Positions 36,855-49,625 of a stretch of 64,000 nt of DNA are shown in pieces. The position numbers and the translations under genes were made by a program. The stretch's first letter is position 1, and every line of letters begins with the position of its first letter. This DNA is from Symsagittifera roscoffensis (taxonomy: Eukaryota; Xenacoelomorpha; Acoela; Convolutidae), in assembly GCF_963678635.1 (NCBI RefSeq), contig NC_087070.1, positions 19,131,318 through 19,195,317 on the forward strand, given 5' to 3'. Below the pieces are notes generated by a model. The model searched no databases. It saw nothing but the letters and a program-made list of their open reading frames with translations, and was not told where the DNA came from.

Positions 36855-37229
36855 TACGAAACAATAGAAGCTGTCTACAAAATTTGCTTCAAGAAAGCAA
36901 AAAATCTGAAATTTCTTCATTTAAATGTTCAAAATGTAATTAGAAAACGCTTGCAGATAAACAATCTTGTTCGGGAGCTGGGTTAAAAAACGGTTTAAGA
37001 TTTTCAAAAACATGGCTGGCAAAAATGAGGATGATTTGAATAGATGCGATTTAGAACCAAATACACACGAGATGTTTAGATTTGATAGAGAATCTTCAAA
37101 AAAACTAAAAGGTGGTGGTGTTTTGTAGTTTATGCGAATGAAATACCAATGCAATAAAAATGTATATGCGCACACTTTTGCGTCGATAAGTTCCTGAATT
37201 CCATAAACTAATCTTTGAAGATAATCCAA

Positions 37230-38230
37230 AACGTAAGTGGATTCCGCTTACAAAATATCCGTGGATTCCGCGTACAAAAATTTGTCAAGTAAAATTTGTT
37301 GGCACATTTTTTCTGTCGCTGTTTTCAAAACAAGCGAATATAGATAATTTCTGGTTTCCGGAAATGTAAACGAATTCCACAAAAAGAAAATGGAATTCGC
37401 ATATTTGCGTGGAAACCGCAAACTGTAAGTGGATTCCAATTTTTGTTTAATACCGAACTTGCATACGAAAAATTGAAAGCTAGAGCTGGAATTCTCATCT
37501 TTAGCCATGCGGACTTTAAAAGCAAGCACAGCATATCGCCGCTTTGTCAGTTTTCGAGATTCCATTGATCCCAAACACTTGTCAGTATTTAGGATTGATG
37601 GGATTCCAAATAGTAGATTTGTATAAAAGAAATTCTTTATTTGGAGTCATTGGATTGAGAGTATCTAGAAACACAATGCACAGCATATCACCGAATTAGG
37701 TCAGTATTTGGGATTCCATCGAACTCAAACACTGATGACCATTTGAGATTCCATCAACCCCAAATATTGAAGCTAGGTGTTTGACAGGAATTGAGATCGA
37801 ACAATGGGCATTTTAACAGTTAGCTGATCAACGTAGTAATTTAAAAAATTGAGGTTTAATTTGCTGGTGACCACTTGTTATTAAAACATATAACTTCAAC
37901 GCTACTACATATATACATATATGTAAACGAAAAATGCAAACAAAATGCGGATTCCACTTACAATTTGCGGATTCCGCTTACAGTTGCGGATTCCGTAACA
38001 GCTCAATATAACTACACACATAACTTATTGTTTCTTTGTGGATTCCACGAATGGTTCTTGATTCCGCAAATACGGTTGCGAAATCCAGAAGTTCGCCTAT
38101 TTTTGGAGCGCTCTTGAGCGCTACAGTTTTTTAGCTATTTGTTTGTGGAATCCGAAACAGTAAAGAAGATCAAAGAAAAATCTGCGAAATTGCAAATTCC
38201 GCGACAAATCTGACTTTTACCTTAAATGGA
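37230..38230. repeat. GGATTCC-rich block
   Basis: Exact GGATTCC occurs nine times (37239, 37263, 37431, 37601, 37711, 37949, 37969, 37988, 38040), with many one-mismatch relatives. Several sit in the longer context GTAAG-x-GGATTCC-x-CTTACA, an imperfect palindrome. Spacing is irregular, so it is not a simple satellite. It interrupts the non-LTR relic. Confidence 0.7.
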
Positions 38231-39749
38231 GTCCACTTGCAATGCATAGTATGCACTTTTTGGCCTCGTGTTGAAGAAGATATCATTTTTTTGATGACAA
38301 AAAATATAAGTCAACGCATTTTCTGATGCTAAGAAGATAATTCTCATGTGTAATTAATACATAAACTACTTGAACAAATCAGATCCAAACAATATTAAGT
38401 TTATCATTACACCATACAGACTAAAAGTTTTCTGTCCCAATGATGAGACGTGAGTTAGTGCTTCGGCAAAGACTAAGAAACTATTATGAAGCAAACGGAA
38501 GCAAAGTCACTATGAAACAAACGGAAACACTTTTTGTTTTGATACACTTTATAAAACGAACCTTGATATATCCAAAACTATATGTGGAAAGATGTTGCCA
38601 AAAATTATTCTTACTTTCAACAAAGATAAATACCCTAAAACAATTTTTTGTAAAATTTTTTCCGCTTTTCCTTGGTATCAGTTATACCCATGCGCAGACG
38701 CACAAAACATATTTTCACTGATGATATTTTTAATTTTAAATGCTCCTCGCCAACATGCGCCGAATATGCTGAAAACGCAATGGTTTGATTCAGAGTGCAT
38801 TGAAGTTTCAAAGTTAAGTAAGAATTATTTTCAGTTTATTGAAATCAAAACACCGAAGCAAATTGGCAAAACTATTGTCTTTGCCGTGAACATTTGGCCA
38901 GCTTATCTCAAGATGAACAAGAAAAGCATTCGCTAAGTGTCTAGTCTCTACTGAACACAATTCTGCAAAAGTGGATTTTTATCAACCAGGTTTGTGGTTC
39001 CTGTTCAAGCAGCAGCAGAATTATAGCGAAACGTAACTCAATCAAGGAAATGATAACTCAGAATAGAAAAAAAGCAAATCATTTTAACTATGTATTTTCA
39101 AACTTAGGCAAGTTTTTTGGCTCTGTTAGTCATCAACATTATATTCCAGGTAAGTCTGAAATTCCACTCACACATTATTCTCAGCACATAACAGTGAAGC
39201 CATGCTACGATGTACTTCAAGAATTAAAGATCAGAAAAACTCTGGGACCTTCTACCGCAATAATCGACGGCCAATCAATAATTTTGACTCACTTTACTTT
39301 TGTTATTAATGTCTGCAGAGATGAGAAATCTTTTCATCTGAACAAAAGAAAGCAAAAATAACACCCTTGACAAAAAAATGACCCGTTGGATCCAAAATTT
39401 TATCGCCTCATGTCAATAACATGTCTTTTTTCCAAAATGTTTGAAAACTTCTTCATACTCAAACAGCAGAACATTTGAACAAACATCAAACAATGACTCT
39501 ATTTTAGTTTGGATTTTGCAAAAATTTCCAGCACAAGATGCATTGATTTACGTTGAAGAAACTATTCGAAAAGAAATAGATTCTATAAAAAATTGTTAAT
39601 GCAGCTTTATTTGTTCTTTCAAAGGCTTTTAATTCTAACTCACATAATATTTTAGAAGAAATTACACTGTATGGGATTTTCAATAAAAGCAAATGCATTT
39701 TTAGTGATTCCCTGAATTAAGGCCTTCAACTGGTAAATGCGATTGGAAA

Positions 39750-40425
39750 TTTTTTGGACAGCACTCAGGTTAAAAGAAGTGTGTCACCAGGTACAGTACT
39801 AGGTCCACTGTTGTTCAATTTATCTATCAATGATATCCAAAAATGAATATGTCATGAATGTAATTTGGTGCAAAACGCAGACGAACGTTTGATATTTGCA
39901 TCCGCTCTAACTTTAATTGATGCGTTGAATCAGTTACAAAGAGAATTGCTCGAACTCACTAAGTTGTTTACATTTCACTGAGTATTTGCCGAGAATCAGT
40001 TGAACTTGGATGCATCTAATTCAGAATTTCTAACTTTTGTCAAAACAATGGTAAACAAAATGTGAAAACTGATCGTTTTACTCAAATTGACCATACAGCG
40101 AAGAAAACTGAATGCAAAAAATTTAGGTCTGATTCTCAATTCTAATCTTTCATTTCAATCTCAAACAAAAAAATATATATTATGGAAATGGGCCCAAGCA
40201 ATCAAAACGATAGATAGTATAGGACAACAACTTCCCACCTTATTTTTGCTTTATTGCTTAGTTTTAACTTATGTAGACTGTGCAGCAATGTTTTTGGAGC
40301 ACATTAATGCAAGTTCAAGGATGTCCTTAGAAAAGCAGTCGAACTGGGCTTTTAAACGCACACTTTTCAGATCAAAATTTAATTTTTCTGCTGAACTACG
40401 GAAAAAAATTATTTATCGGAATTGA
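39750..40425 (+). pseudogene. Non-LTR RT palm/thumb relic
   Basis: SVSPGTVLGPLLFNLSINDI is RT motif B (about 39776-39837). Motif C reads NADE near 39880 rather than YADD. LNAKNLGLILNSNLSFQSQ (about 40108-40165) matches the thumb region 'LG(v)xxDxxLxF'. Stops at 39843 and elsewhere. It has lost the catalytic Asp pair. Confidence 0.7.
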
Positions 40426-40739
40426 GAAAAGATTTGAGTTCAAATGTGTTACATTTTTATATCAGTATCTTACTAAAAAAAACAAGCTGTTACAAACGCA
40501 CTGAGGCTACACACAGCGATAATTAACAAAAAAACCAAATAATATTTGATAACCATTGTTCAATTGCCTCTCTGCAAACTTTTTTTCATCAGATTTTTAA
40601 AAAAATGGAATTCGTTGCTCTGTAAATTATCACACCAACATTCAAGAAAACACGAAAGGAGTTCTACACCACTGAAATGAAATTTAATCCTATATGTACG
40701 CATACAAATACACGGCGTGAATTCCGTTTTTTTAGTTGA

Positions 40740-41290
40740 TTTGCAATTATATGTTCAGTTTGACAATGTTTTATTAAATTTAACTGGTTAATGTTTAAGA
40801 GCATTATCAATGGCTTCATTGAGTGGAACATTTGTGTAAAGGTTTTCAACATTCAAGGATTTAATTTCCTCTTCAGAGTCTAATTTGGTATTCTCTATCA
40901 TATCCCTAGCTGGTTCAGTGTTCGTCTCAAAATATGCACCTTCAATTTTATCAAAATTATATGCTAGTGCTATATTCAGTTTCTCAGAACTACCGAAGAG
41001 AGAGAGGGGACAGGTCATAGTGTTGTATCCTTTTTATGCACTTTGGCCAGTCATTAAATTGTTAACAAAAATAATTTGTAAGCAAAAATTTTCCTATTGC
41101 TTGTAAGATATTTATGTAGATTATTCACAGATTTCAGATCAATGCATGACGTTCGAAAAATGAAGGACTGTGTAATGAGTGGTATATTATTTTTTAAAAT
41201 CTTTTTCCCTACGATAAGTCAGGTACCACAAAAAAATCACCGGTATGGGTCGTGTGATACACCATGTAAAGATCTTCTCATCGTGATTCA
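40740..41290 (-). pseudogene. Penelope-like RT fragment
   Basis: The minus-strand frame 40788-41018 reads CPLSLFGSSEKLNIALAYNF and FDKIEGAYFETNTEPARDM, then SLNVENLYTNVPLNEAID, matching the PG(S)..YN..K and motif A blocks of Penelope RT. The motif A Asp is Asn (SLNVENL against SLDVKSL in the copy at 30.2 kb). Upstream text to 41290 is too decayed to read. Confidence 0.7.
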
Positions 41291-41299
41291 AACGAGATA

Positions 41300-41750
41300 A
41301 ATATTTGAAAAAAAAAACGAGATAAGTCTCGAGAAAAAACCGGTTTGAAATTTTAGATGAGGTGGTCTAAATATAGTTTTAGAATAGTTAATTTTGATTT
41401 GGGAGTTTTTTTAGCGCAATTCGAGATCAAACACTTTTAAAAACTTGTAAGGTTACTGCCGAACAAAGGCAAATATTAAAATACCTTAAAACTTTTTGTT
41501 GTTCTTGTACTTCGTCTTGAAGCTTCGTCGGCAGAATTGTTATTTTTTCTTACCTGTCTGAAATTTAGTTTTTCTGTAGATTGTTCTCGAGCTGTGATGT
41601 TAATAATTAGCGCTACAAGCCATCGGTAAATTAAAGTAGTTCCTGGTTTCCAGACTAAAGTCTATTACTCTAGATTCTATCCTCATAGTTCTTTGCAACT
41701 TAGAGCGAGATTTGAGCAAATTTTTCTCTCAGCATTCTGATCAACATTAT
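41300..41750. other. Unassigned AT-rich DNA
   Basis: No coding or repeat signal recognised. Confidence 0.4.
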
Positions 41751-41756
41751 TACAGC

Positions 41757-42155
41757 CCAGTTAGTTCTTTTGATGATTGGTAGAATTAGTTATCAATGCT
41801 TACTCAGTTAGCAAAATTTAATTTTGAGCTCCAGCTTAATGTTAAGGTGACTTATGTGATCATTTATATCAAAAAGGCAAATATCTAACATAAGACGTCA
41901 GGCTGTCACGTCATACAACCTCTCCAGAAATTTTTTTTCAGGTGAAAGACGTTTTTATTTAGAGAAGTTAAAAATAAAACACGCAGGTAAACAATAATTT
42001 AGGATCAATTTTGATAGCTTTTTAACGTAAGATATTACTGTGTCGCTCTGACCAAAAGCTGAAAATTTTCGAAACAAGTTTATGAAAAGCATCTCAAAAA
42101 ATATATATATTTAATCATTTTAAATAACAAGAAAAGTTATTGTTGAGCTACCCTG
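41757..42155. repeat. Partial copy of a ~1.2-kb diverged repeat (copy 0)
   Basis: GTTAGTTCTTTTGATGATTG starts a stretch that aligns, with many substitutions and indels, to 44214-44630. Includes TATCAATGCTTACTC and the later GTTATTGTTGA. Confidence 0.7.
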
Positions 42156-43435
42156 AGTCGAGGTGTGGCAAAAACAATTAATGATAAAATTGGGTTTTAT
42201 GGATAATTCACAGGATGAAAACAGATTTGCTTAAGAAAGTGTATCAAATATAACTAAACTTGCTTCTCAAAAACTGTATTTTCCGAAAGATAGCTCAGAT
42301 TTTTGTGCTGTTTTTGTCATGGCGTAACTGCGTCGTAACTTTTTTGGTTTGCATTATCGTAGTAATGTTTGATTACATAAATCAGATGGTGTTTCTTGTT
42401 TGCGGCTGTTATTTCAATTCTAATTTTTTTAAGGCGTTTCATTTGACTCAGTAGCTTCGTTTGTTAGAATAAATTTACGACAATTTAATTTTGGGTTGTT
42501 TTGTCGAAACTGTTTGAGTTTTTATTTTTCAACGAAGAAATCAAGTAGTATTTTGCAGCACATATTTATGGAAAAGTTTCTACGCTTTAAGAGGCGTTGA
42601 ATTTGATTTTTCTAATGTCTTGTATTATCTTTCTGAAGGGCTGTTTTCGCCCTAATCGGGCCTTACTTTGGATTCGGACTTTGATGATTTGGATATCCAC
42701 CTTTTGACAAAGTTTTTTGTCTGCCATCGCATACCATTTGCGCGGTTTCTAACATGTGAAAAAGAAGCTTTTTGTGGTTGTGGTTATGTAATTTATTTTT
42801 ATTGATAGATTAAACGTCGGTTGGGAAGCTATTTGGCTTCAGAAGCGTCGAAAGTTTCCAGACGATTAAGATTCTCTGCGTCGTTCTTTTGAATTTAATT
42901 GTAATTTCCAGAAAAATTCTGAGTGTTAATGAAATTGTCAGCTTTCTTTGGCGCAAGCTTGTTTATTAGTCCTGAAGCGTGCATTGAGTTTTAGTGAAAA
43001 GCTCACAAACAATTATGATAATTTTTCTAGTGTTTGTATAAAGTTCGTTTTCCTTTATTTTTTTTAACATTAAGATATGAGTTTGATACCAGTGATGCAA
43101 TTAGGGATGATTTGCTCCTCTCAGTCGCCAACGGGATGGGAATCTCGAATGCAATCGATTTGATCAAGTTAGTTGCTCTACTCTATAATATTGATTATTG
43201 GAAGTAGGTCAAAACCTAAATTAAATTTTTATAACTTCATTGTTTGATTCAAATGTTGTTTGAGATATCACAAGGCAATACTAGGGCCTGTTTTGCCACG
43301 ATAGCGCATCTAGAGCTGTTCGACGAGGTAAAAATGATCAGAAAATCTGCAAAACTTTGATTGTCAGGCTATATCTAAAACCACAATTTACCCCATTTAT
43401 CTTTTTTCTGCGGCCCTTAATAGGCACCTTTTTTT
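42156..43435. other. Unassigned DNA between repeat copies
   Basis: No gene recognised. T-rich on the + strand, with only short frames. Confidence 0.4.
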
Positions 43436-44640
43436 ACCACAAGATATTTGTGGCGGCTCCATTATTCCTGATAAATCAGTGGCAACAAATTTGGTGCATT
43501 TGGTAAAAAAGGGCAGTCCGTTTATTTAGGAACCAAAAAATGATATTAAAACTGTACAAACGAGTATTTATTGACGCAAAAGAATCAATAGGCTACCCTG
43601 TAAGAACTAAAACACGTTTTAGCCCTTTGTTTTTAAAAAAATTCTTTTCTTTCGAAAATCGGGTTTTTTCCTTAGGTTTTCAGCCTTTCATTGGATTTTT
43701 TTTTATATTAACATCAATCCCAACGTTTCTCGTTGGTATGCCCAAGTGTAGCACTGTCTATTCAACCAATCTTTTTTCACCTTGTTTTTTAATCAAAACA
43801 TCATTGCTGTTTTGTTTGTTTTTTTTCTGCTTACGGCGTCATCTGGCTTCATCAAATTCATTATAATATTCACAATCATTATACCAACCCTAATAACTGA
43901 TACTGTGAAAAACTCTAGCAGGCGATGTTTCAGAGAGCTGAAAATTGTTGTCGCTTGCTCGTCAATCATTTATGAAAAATTAAATGTTTGTTTTTCGCAA
44001 ATTGTCGGTGTTAATTTTAATAACTGAGAGTTTTCTCAATTCATTAAAGACACGTGTTGATTTTGGTAGCACTATTTGTAATATACCTAACGTATTTAGC
44101 TGTCTCTTTATTCAATTGAGGCTGGGCGGTAAATTAAAGAAAATTATGAAAAAAGGATTTTTTGAGATTAGGTTGAAGATTTACTTATTTTGTTGTGGTT
44201 TAGGTGTTGGCAGGTTAGTTCTTTTGATGATTGGTAGAATCCATTATCAATGCTTACTCTGTTAACATTTTATAAGCCTTAGCTCCAGCCTAATTTTAAG
44301 GTGAATTACGTAATTATTTTTATCAAACTGGCAAATAATTAGTTTCAGACTTTAGGCTGGTACGTACCACAATCTCTCAAGAAAATTTTTGTCAGGTGAA
44401 TAACGTTTTCATCTGGAAAAAATTTTTAAAAAGCGAGCAAGTTAATGAAATTTACCGTAAATTTTGATAGTTATTCTTGCTTCTTATCATAAAATATCAT
44501 ATGTCTGTCACTCTGATGAAGGGTTCAAAATTTTTGAAGCAAGATTATGAAAAACATCTTGAATCAAACAAAAGTTCATCTTAATGCATCATAAGGTAAG
44601 TTATTGTTGAATTATCCGTGTAAATCATCTTTACCTCTAG
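43436..44640. repeat. ~1.2-kb diverged repeat (copy 1)
   Basis: Begins near GGCGGCTCC and contains CAGTGGCAACAAAT, GGTATGCC, TCACCTTGTTTTTTAATCAA and ACGGCGTCATCTGGCTTCAT. The next unit, starting near 44650, repeats these landmarks in the same order. Confidence 0.8.
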
Positions 44641-45420
44641 ATAGTATTGGAGGGAGGCTCCTTTATTTCTGTCAAACAGTGGCAACAAATTCGGTGTATC
44701 TGGTGAAAAAGGTGCAGTCAGTTTTTTTAGGAACTGGAAAAAACTGATTCAAACTTATTCAAATTCGGTTCAATTGACGCAAAAGGGTCAATAACCTACC
44801 CTTTAGGAAATAATAAACGTTTCAGTTTTTTCTGAAAAATTAGTTTCTTTCAAAATTCGTATTTTTAAAGTTTCTGAGGATTTTAGCCTTTCATCGCTAT
44901 TTTGATAAAATTGACATCACCAATCGTAATGCTTCTTATTGGTATGCCTATGTGTAGCATTCTCTGTTCTAGCAATATTTATTTCACCTTGTTTTTTAAT
45001 CAAAACATCACTGCTGTTTTTTTTTTTTTTTCTGCCTACGGCGTCATCTGGCTTCATCAAATTCATTATTATATTCACAATCATTATAACAAGCCTAATA
45101 ACTGATACTGTGAAAAACATTAGCAGGTGATGTTTCAGAGAGCTGTAAAAACTGTTGTCGCTTGCTCTTCAATTATTTATGAAGAATTGAATGTTTGTTT
45201 TTCGGAAAGTGTCGGTAATAATTTTAATAACTGAGAGTTTTCTCAATTCATCAAAGACACGTGTTGATTTTGGTAGCACTATTTGTAATATACCTATCGT
45301 ATTTAGCTGTCTCTTTATTCAATTGAAGCTGGCGGTAAATTGAAGAAAATTATAAAAAAGGATTTTTTGAGATTAAGTTCAAGATTTACTTTTTATTCTG
45401 TGGTTTAGGCGTTCGAATTG
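44641..45420. repeat. Diverged repeat (copy 2), truncated
   Basis: The same landmark order as copy 1 up to GTGGTTTAGGCGTT, where similarity ends. Head-to-tail with copy 1. Contains a run of about 16 T near 45017. No coding capacity is conserved between copies. Confidence 0.8.
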
Positions 45421-45626
45421 ATGCTCCGACTTGTGGTGTTTCTATGATTCGGAGCGTTTTTTTCATCACTGCGCAGATCTCTCTGATCTGCCAAGCTACT
45501 CACATAAACATTTGAAAGTGACTCGAAACAAAATGGGCGATTGAAACTGGGAACTTTAGAGCCAGTCCTCATCCATAAATTCCGTTTGATTCCTCCGAAA
45601 GTGCGCTGATGCTCAAGTTACCCAGA

Positions 45627-45832
45627 GCCTATAGTATATAAATTTAGTTCATGTTCCATTTCTAGTTGTGCTATTTAATTCATTTATCTGTCTGGCGCTA
45701 ACTGGTATTTAACCTTCGGAGTTTGTCTGTCACCTTTGGATTACCGCCATTTTATTGTCTCCGACTAACTTTCTAACATACTGTTACTTATCTCACTGGA
45801 TCAATTTAAACTATCGAAACCGTATTTTCACA
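45627..45832 (+). repeat. 5' LTR of the 45.6-kb gypsy element
   Basis: Aligns over 206 bp with 51569-51774. Its first bases are mutated (GCC against TGTC), so the start is set by alignment. Ends in CACA. Confidence 0.9.
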
Positions 45833-46780
45833 TGGCGCAGACAGCAGGTCAAAGTGGGGGGAAAACCCACTGGGGATTACATCGTTTTGGCCCTCGACGT
45901 TTGCAGAGCCACCAATGCTATGGGAGTTTTGGTTTAATCGTTTCCAATGGGAGATGGTGGCCAAACATGGCCTAAATCCGAAGAACTTTTATTATGCCAG
46001 TACGTTAACCACAGCGCAGGTTACAGCACTACCGGAGGAGGTAGACGAAAAGGATTGCCTGGCGTCGGAGCAAACGCTTATCTCGAACTTGTATTTGTGT
46101 CTGGGGGAGAAAGGACAAGATGAGCTACATAAGAGGAAACCACATCTGGATTTATCTACGACAAGGTACTCTAGAGGATTAGATACCATCGAAACGGAAT
46201 TTAAAAAGGAACGGAATGAAACTTACGAAACAGTCCAATTATTGGCACGGAAGCAACAAATAGGAAAATCTTTGGAACAGTTCCACTCAGTGTTTAACGG
46301 GCTGGCCGCCCGATGTAATTTTGGAACGTTGGAGACCAGAATTCTGCGGGATGTGTTCAATGTGAACATGAACAATAGGGAGGCCCACAATGAGTTATGC
46401 CGCTCGACGAAGACACCAGAGGAGGTGTACCGTATTGTACTGTCATATGAACGTAGATACAAATATGCTAAGTCATACGGATCGGCAACCGGGGAGCAAC
46501 AACTAGTGGCACCACCGGTGGAAATGGAGCGTTTCAGATCAAAACGGAACCAGTTGGAACATTCCGAGGAGGATACAGAAACAATAGACAGCGCGGCCGT
46601 GCATCGTTCAGAGGACGAGCGGAGATGAAAGTGGGTTGTTCTATAAGATGCTATAATTGTGATCAACCCAATTTTACGCCGGAACACCTTACTAAATGTC
46701 CAGCCAAAAATGCGACGTGTAATTTCTGCCGGAAAACGGGACATTACGAGAGAACTTGTCGGGGAAGCGGAACAATCGGG
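45832..46780 (+). pseudogene. Gag of the 45.6-kb gypsy element, frameshifted
   Basis: The ATG made by the last LTR base and the PBS (45832-45834) opens a frame that is soon lost. The capsid-like text is in 45915-46628 (MLWEFWFNRFQWEMVAK ... FHSVFNGLAARCNFG ... ILRDVF), typical of this gypsy group. After the stop at 46626 the nucleocapsid follows in another frame at about 46649-46775, with two Cys/His clusters (CYNC ... H ... C and CNFCRKTGHYERTC). Confidence 0.75.
45833..45848 (+). promoter_or_regulatory. Primer binding site
   Basis: TGGCGCAGACAGCAGG directly abuts the LTR. TGGCGCAG resembles the PBS of Drosophila 17.6/297, which use tRNA-Ser; the tRNA here is inferred. The preceding LTR base A makes an ATG with the first two PBS bases. 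Confidence 0.75.
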
Positions 46781-49625
46781 GAAGACCGGCAATGGGACTA
46801 ACCCAAAATCAGGAGGACATGGAAGCTAGTGAAATAGGCGACGCTGAGGATACTTATTTGCAACATGAGAATTCCGTATGCTGGGTTAACACACCGGTCA
46901 AGAAGCAACGATCGTGGAATTCGGATAGCTCAGGAGATTACGTTGTCATGGCTATCAAATCTCGGAGAGAGACGGAATTGAAGGTGGCCGGCGCTCGACT
47001 ACCAATCAAAGTAAATCGGAAGCAAACGAATGTCTGGATAGATAGTGGATCACCAATTTCAATATTCACCATTGGAGAACTGAAACGGACATTGGGCACC
47101 GCAAGCGTGAATGTGAAGGCACCAGCACCGGAGGACGATGAGTTCAGGGATTAAGGAAACAATCCTTTACGACTACGGATGGGTGGGTGAATAACGGATG
47201 GAAACGAACGGATGGGTGACTAACGCAAATATCAGAGTGATCGGAGGAAGCAGACCATCGATTATTGGAAGAGAGCTAATGCCAAATCTTGGATTGCAGA
47301 TAGTGCAGAAGGCACCGGAGGAGAATGTGATGTCAGTGCAGGGAGAAAAATCTGAGGCCGAAACAACAGAGGTGGAGGACTCATTTGACCCCTGGCAGAT
47401 TTATTTCAGTAAGCAATTTGAAAACCTTTTTACAGAGTCGGAAAAATTAAGAATTATAAGGTACAAGCGGATTTTTTCAAAACTTTAAGGCGATTCAAGA
47501 AAAAGGACGTAGAGTGCCTATCACATTGCAGGATAAGGTCGACAAAGAAATTAATAAATTTTTACGACAAGGACACATCGAAAAACTGATCGAATGTTCG
47601 GACAAGTGCTTTGTTTCTCCGATTGTAAGAACGGTGAAAAAGGACGGATCAGTAAAATTAGCGTTAGAATCCCGGGAGTTGAACAAGCAAGTCCACAAGA
47701 ATAAATACCAAATGCCGAATATTGAAGAGCTCATGGATACGGTAGGACAAACCATAAGCGAACGGAAACCAGTGGATGTATATTTTTATGGATCTTACGT
47801 ATGCTTACGGTCAATTACCATTTAGCCCGGAAACGAGCTTTCAACGCAATTTTTTGCTGGTGGGAGGAAAATCAACGGGCACGTATCGTTTTCAAACGGG
47901 GTTCTACGGCCTTTCAACCTTGCCAGCGGAAATTCAAAGAGTGATGGATACGATCCTTTCTGAATTTCCGCAGGCGCACGCTTTTATTGATGACATTTTG
48001 GTGGTCACCAAAGGCACTGAGATTGAGCATATCTCGGCTGTCGAAAGAATATTGCGGAAGTTAGACCGCGAGAATATGTCGCTTAAGCTTACTAAATGCC
48101 AATTTGCGTCGAAAGAATGTGAATAGTTGGGGCATAAAATAACTTGTACCGGAATAACACCACTAATCCGAAAAACGGAACCGATCGAATCGCTAAAAGC
48201 ACCAAAAACGGTGTCGCAGCTAAAATCCTTTGTGGGTTCTATTCACAGCCTGCACAAACACCTTCCAGCCCTCGCGGAATCATCAGCCTCGTTGCGCCCT
48301 CTATTTAGCAGGAAAAATGAATAGATTTGGAATAGTGAATGTCAAATATCGTTCGAAAATCTGAAAAAACAGGTGGCTAATATAGTAGAACTTCGGCACT
48401 TTGATAGACATCGTGACACAAGACTCGTATGCGACGCTAGTCATAACGGGCTCGGAGCGGTTCTTGAGCAACTAAATTCCGACGGCTGGAGGCCAATATC
48501 CTTCGCATCCCGGTACTTAAACGAGGCAGAGAAAAAGTACTCTACGAATGAATTAGAAATGCTTGCAGTTGTGTGGGGGCGGAGTATTTCCGAAACTATG
48601 TGTTGGGAAGAAAGAGTTTAATTGTTACGGATCATAAGGCAGTTGTCTCTTTGCTAAATTGGAACAACAAAAAGAACAAAACAATGTTCAGCAGACTAAC
48701 CAGATGGTTAGATCGTTTTATACCGTTCGATTTTCAAGTAGAGCACAAACCCGGAGCAAAAATTGGACTCGCCGATTACTTATCGAGGCACCCCAGCTTG
48801 GATGCTCAACCGGTCAGCACCTATGATAGTATGTTTACAGTGGCGAAAATTAGTAGAATTAGATCGGCTCTCGGACTTGAAACGGAAGCTTTATCCAAAG
48901 GTAGACTCGAGTCTCCACCGGTTACTAATAATAAACGCGTTTGTAATATATCGAATAGAAAACAACCGGTAGAGGGCGAACAATCATGCTGTGGAAATTG
49001 GACCAATCATAGAGCGACGAATTGCATTTCCGGCAGGTCAATTAAGTCTAGTGGAAACTTAGTTGGGACTATTATTGAAGCTGACTTTGGTTACTTAAAT
49101 TCTTCAAATACAAACATTCAAAATTCAAAAAATAATTCAATTATGGAGAGAAAAATCAGGAAACTATTGGAACGTCACCTTAGCATTAGTAGTAGCGATG
49201 AAATAGAGGCGATTGATCAGGATATGCAAGCGGTTACAACAGAAGTTCGGTGCACTAAAACAAACACCATCATTTCCATTCCGTCGGTTTACCCTGGCGA
49301 AAGTTATCCACCGGTTAATCCCGAAAATAGAGTTATGTCCGTTATTCCGAGAAATTGCAAAGTTGTCAGTAAACAAACCGCCCTTCCCGAATTGTTTAAT
49401 CTTCGATTTATAGAATCACAATATAGTTCCGATCCACAATTACAAGCCATTATCGAAATGTTTAATTGTAAAGACCCTCAGTTACACTCAAAAATTGCAG
49501 CGATGAGTAAGTACTATGCACAGTATACTCAGGACTTTCATGTAAGAGACGGATGTCTATGGATGGACGAGAGGCTAGTGATTGCTAACATCTTGCAAGC
49601 GGCGGTGAACAATAGGTTGCATTAA
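46781..49625 (+). pseudogene. Pol N-terminal half: protease, RT and RNase H
   Basis: Protease: VWIDSGSPISIF (about 47031-47066) in 46756-47154. A GGATGGGTG-rich local duplication at 47178-47220 and frame changes precede the RT. RT in 47514-48324: KLALESRELNKQ, YAYGQLPF (motif A, beside a small frame break near 47800), FIDDIL (motif C, 47983-48000) and GHKIT after an in-frame TAG at 48124. RNase H: VCDASHNGLG, STNELEMLAVVW, then a frame change, and TDHKAVVSLL and DYLSRHP (about 48776). A long linker to 49625 lacks a recognised domain. Numerous breaks; not functional. Confidence 0.85.

Larger units (their letters stand above)
36200..40445 (+). mobile_element. Decayed non-LTR retrotransposon with 2A-like relic, interrupted
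   Basis: At 36813-36860 one frame reads LLRLVGDVKTNPGLY, then at ~36907 LKFLHLNVQN, the usual start of an AP endonuclease. KGGGV at ~37110-37125 fits the endonuclease. The frame is then lost in a GGATTCC-rich block (37.2-38.2 kb). It resumes at 38.56-38.93 kb with QWFDSEC, at 39.05-39.36 kb with an RT N-terminus, and at 39.75-40.43 kb with VKRSVSPGTVLGPLLFNLSI (motif B), NADE in place of YADD (motif C) and thumb text. Limits are approximate. Confidence 0.65.
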
